A stretch of DNA of 5,320 nucleotides, from assembly GCA_016295795.1 (NCBI GenBank), contig JAEDKN010000047.1, forward strand, positions 1-5,320. The letters run 5' to 3'. Below the pieces are notes generated by a model, which worked only from the letters and a program-made list of their open reading frames with translations, was not told where the DNA came from and searched no databases. Shown here piece by piece: positions 4,447 through 5,320 of this stretch. A program made the translations under genes and the position numbers. The stretch comes from Bacilli bacterium. GTDB taxonomy: Bacteria; Bacillota_I; Bacilli_A; RF39; UBA660. Each line of letters starts with the position of its first letter. Within the stretch, counting starts at the first letter, position 1.

Positions 4447-5320
4447 CTACTTCTTTATAAACTTTTTTTAGTTGAATAGAAACATTTTTTAAATCCCTTG
4501 TGAGTGCTACTTTATAAGCTTCTTCAGTTAGATTTGGAAGTTCATTTGAAAGTATTTTCTTTGTTTTTTCTTCAAATTCATCAATGTTTTTGGCTTTGTA
4601 TACATTTTTTCCATCAACTAACCAATCTTCAAATACCCCAATATCTCTAATCAATGCAGGAGTCTTACATGCACATGCCTCTATTATTGGAATACCTTCA
4701 GTTTCTTCTAAAGTAGGAAACAAATATAGGTCACATCCACTCATTGCTGACTTTATAACTTGAGGTTCAACATATCCAGCAAAAGTTAAATTATCTAATT
4801 TAGTATTAACTGCATCTCTTACCTTTTTAGTAGAAGCAGCAAGAGAACTATAACCAAACCAAATAAATTTATACTGAGGTAATCTTTTAGCTAATTCAAC
4901 AAAATCAACTATACCTTTTCTTTCAATATAAAGACCAATTCCTATTATTACTTTCTCGTCATCTTTTATGTTATAATTTTTTCTAAATTCTTTTCCTAAT
5001 GCCTCATCCCTCTTAAAAAAATCTATTTCTATACCATTTGATATATCATAAATTTTTTTATTTTCTAATCCCTTATATCCTTCAAGCAATCGCTTAGAAT
5101 AAGGAGTTGGCGTTACTATAACATCTCCTAAAGAATAACATTTTATTAACCACCATTTAAATAGTTTAGACGTTTGTTTAGCTAAAATAAAACCATTCTT
5201 ATAATCTTCTTCAGTGGAATGAGCATGATATACAATTTTTTTTCCATGTTTCTTTGCTTTTTTTGCTAAAAAATATGATTTTGGAAAATATGTATTAATA
5301 TGTAAAATATCATAGTCTTC
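4433..5320 (-). CDS. Family 4 glycosyltransferase, probably glycolipid synthesis (5' end cut by window edge)
   Basis: GT-B-fold glycosyltransferase; 295 residues are visible and the frame stays open through base 5320, so the true start lies beyond the edge. Seen: HINTY near the visible N-terminus, the HAHST segment (visible 32-36), TPTPYSKRLL, ISNGIEIDFF, the donor-side GLYIERKG, FIWFGY, and the EX7E motif in LEETEGIPIIEA (4679-4705). This order closely resembles the Listeria LafB/streptococcal CpoA/enterococcal BgsA group as I remember it (HINTYGPKS, HGHSTxEDF, TPSxYSKxL, FRRKGIDDF, EETEGIxxLEA), enzymes that add the second sugar to glucosyl-diacylglycerol for glycolipids and lipoteichoic acid anchors. 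That group is about 340 residues, so about 45 are missing. Sugar and acceptor cannot be read from sequence. An internal TTG at 5089 can be mistaken for the start, but homology continues upstream of it. It is convergent with the SEDS gene, 12 bases apart. Confidence 0.87.
   Translation of the reverse strand, partial: EDYDILHINTYFPKSYFLAKKAKKHGKKIVYHAHSTEEDYKNGFILAKQTSKLFKWWLIKCYSLGDVIVTPTPYSKRLLEGYKGLENKKIYDISNGIEIDFFKRDEALGKEFRKNYNIKDDEKVIIGIGLYIERKGIVDFVELAKRLPQYKFIWFGYSSLAASTKKVRDAVNTKLDNLTFAGYVEPQVIKSAMSGCDLYLFPTLEETEGIPIIEACACKTPALIRDIGVFEDWLVDGKNVYKAKNIDEFEEKTKKILSNELPNLTEEAYKVALTRDLKNVSIQLKKVYKEVEKKN

Noticed and set aside
5087..5089. TTG as glycosyltransferase start
   Set aside because: The same frame continues upstream to the window edge with family-like sequence (HINTY, HAHST, TPTPYSKR), so the TTG is an internal leucine codon.
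1..5320. CRISPR array, phage or mobile element signatures
   Set aside because: No regularly spaced repeats, terminal inverted repeats, transposase or integrase motifs were seen on either strand.

Overview
The window looks like part of the chromosome of a low-GC, endospore-forming Firmicute of the Clostridia/Tissierellia type. The base composition is very AT-rich, Shine-Dalgarno sequences are strong (AGGAG, GGTGA), terminators are A-tract/hairpin/T-tract, and there are two CotY/CotZ-type spore coat genes. I saw no rRNA, tRNA, insertion sequence, CRISPR array or prophage gene. About 90 percent of the window is coding, and the longest gene-free stretch is about 180 bases.

Left part (1-1845), minus strand: a three-gene run read right to left. 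It encodes a small membrane-anchored SPOR-domain-like protein, RadC (JAB/MPN family), and the cell-shape protein MreC, which runs off the left edge. The ribosome binding site of mreC lies inside the last codons of radC, so these two are tightly coupled. In many clostridia mreB sits between radC and mreC; here it does not.

Middle (1846-3295): a divergent intergenic region precedes two tandem plus-strand genes for cysteine-rich CotZ/CotY-like coat proteins, each with an excellent ribosome binding site. They end at a strong hairpin that also serves the convergent small gene at 2933-3214 (93 aa, function unknown). That small gene is divergent from the next one, across a short region with sporulation-promoter-like motifs.

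Right part (3296-5320): a SEDS-family (FtsW/RodA/SpoVE) peptidoglycan polymerase on the plus strand, convergent with a minus-strand family-4 glycosyltransferase cut by the right edge. The glycosyltransferase resembles the glycolipid enzymes of the LafB/CpoA/BgsA group. The two genes are 12 bases apart and share a hairpin whose arms lie inside both reading frames.

Taken together, the genes concern the cell envelope and spore surface: MreC and the SEDS protein in peptidoglycan elongation, the SPOR protein as a possible septal or glycan-binding factor, the glycosyltransferase in membrane glycolipid or lipoteichoic acid anchor synthesis, and the Cot proteins in a disulfide-linked outer spore layer. 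I found no convincing undescribed system. The most interesting points are the rearranged mre-type neighbourhood, the tandem coat paralogues, the unknown 93-aa protein and the shared terminators.
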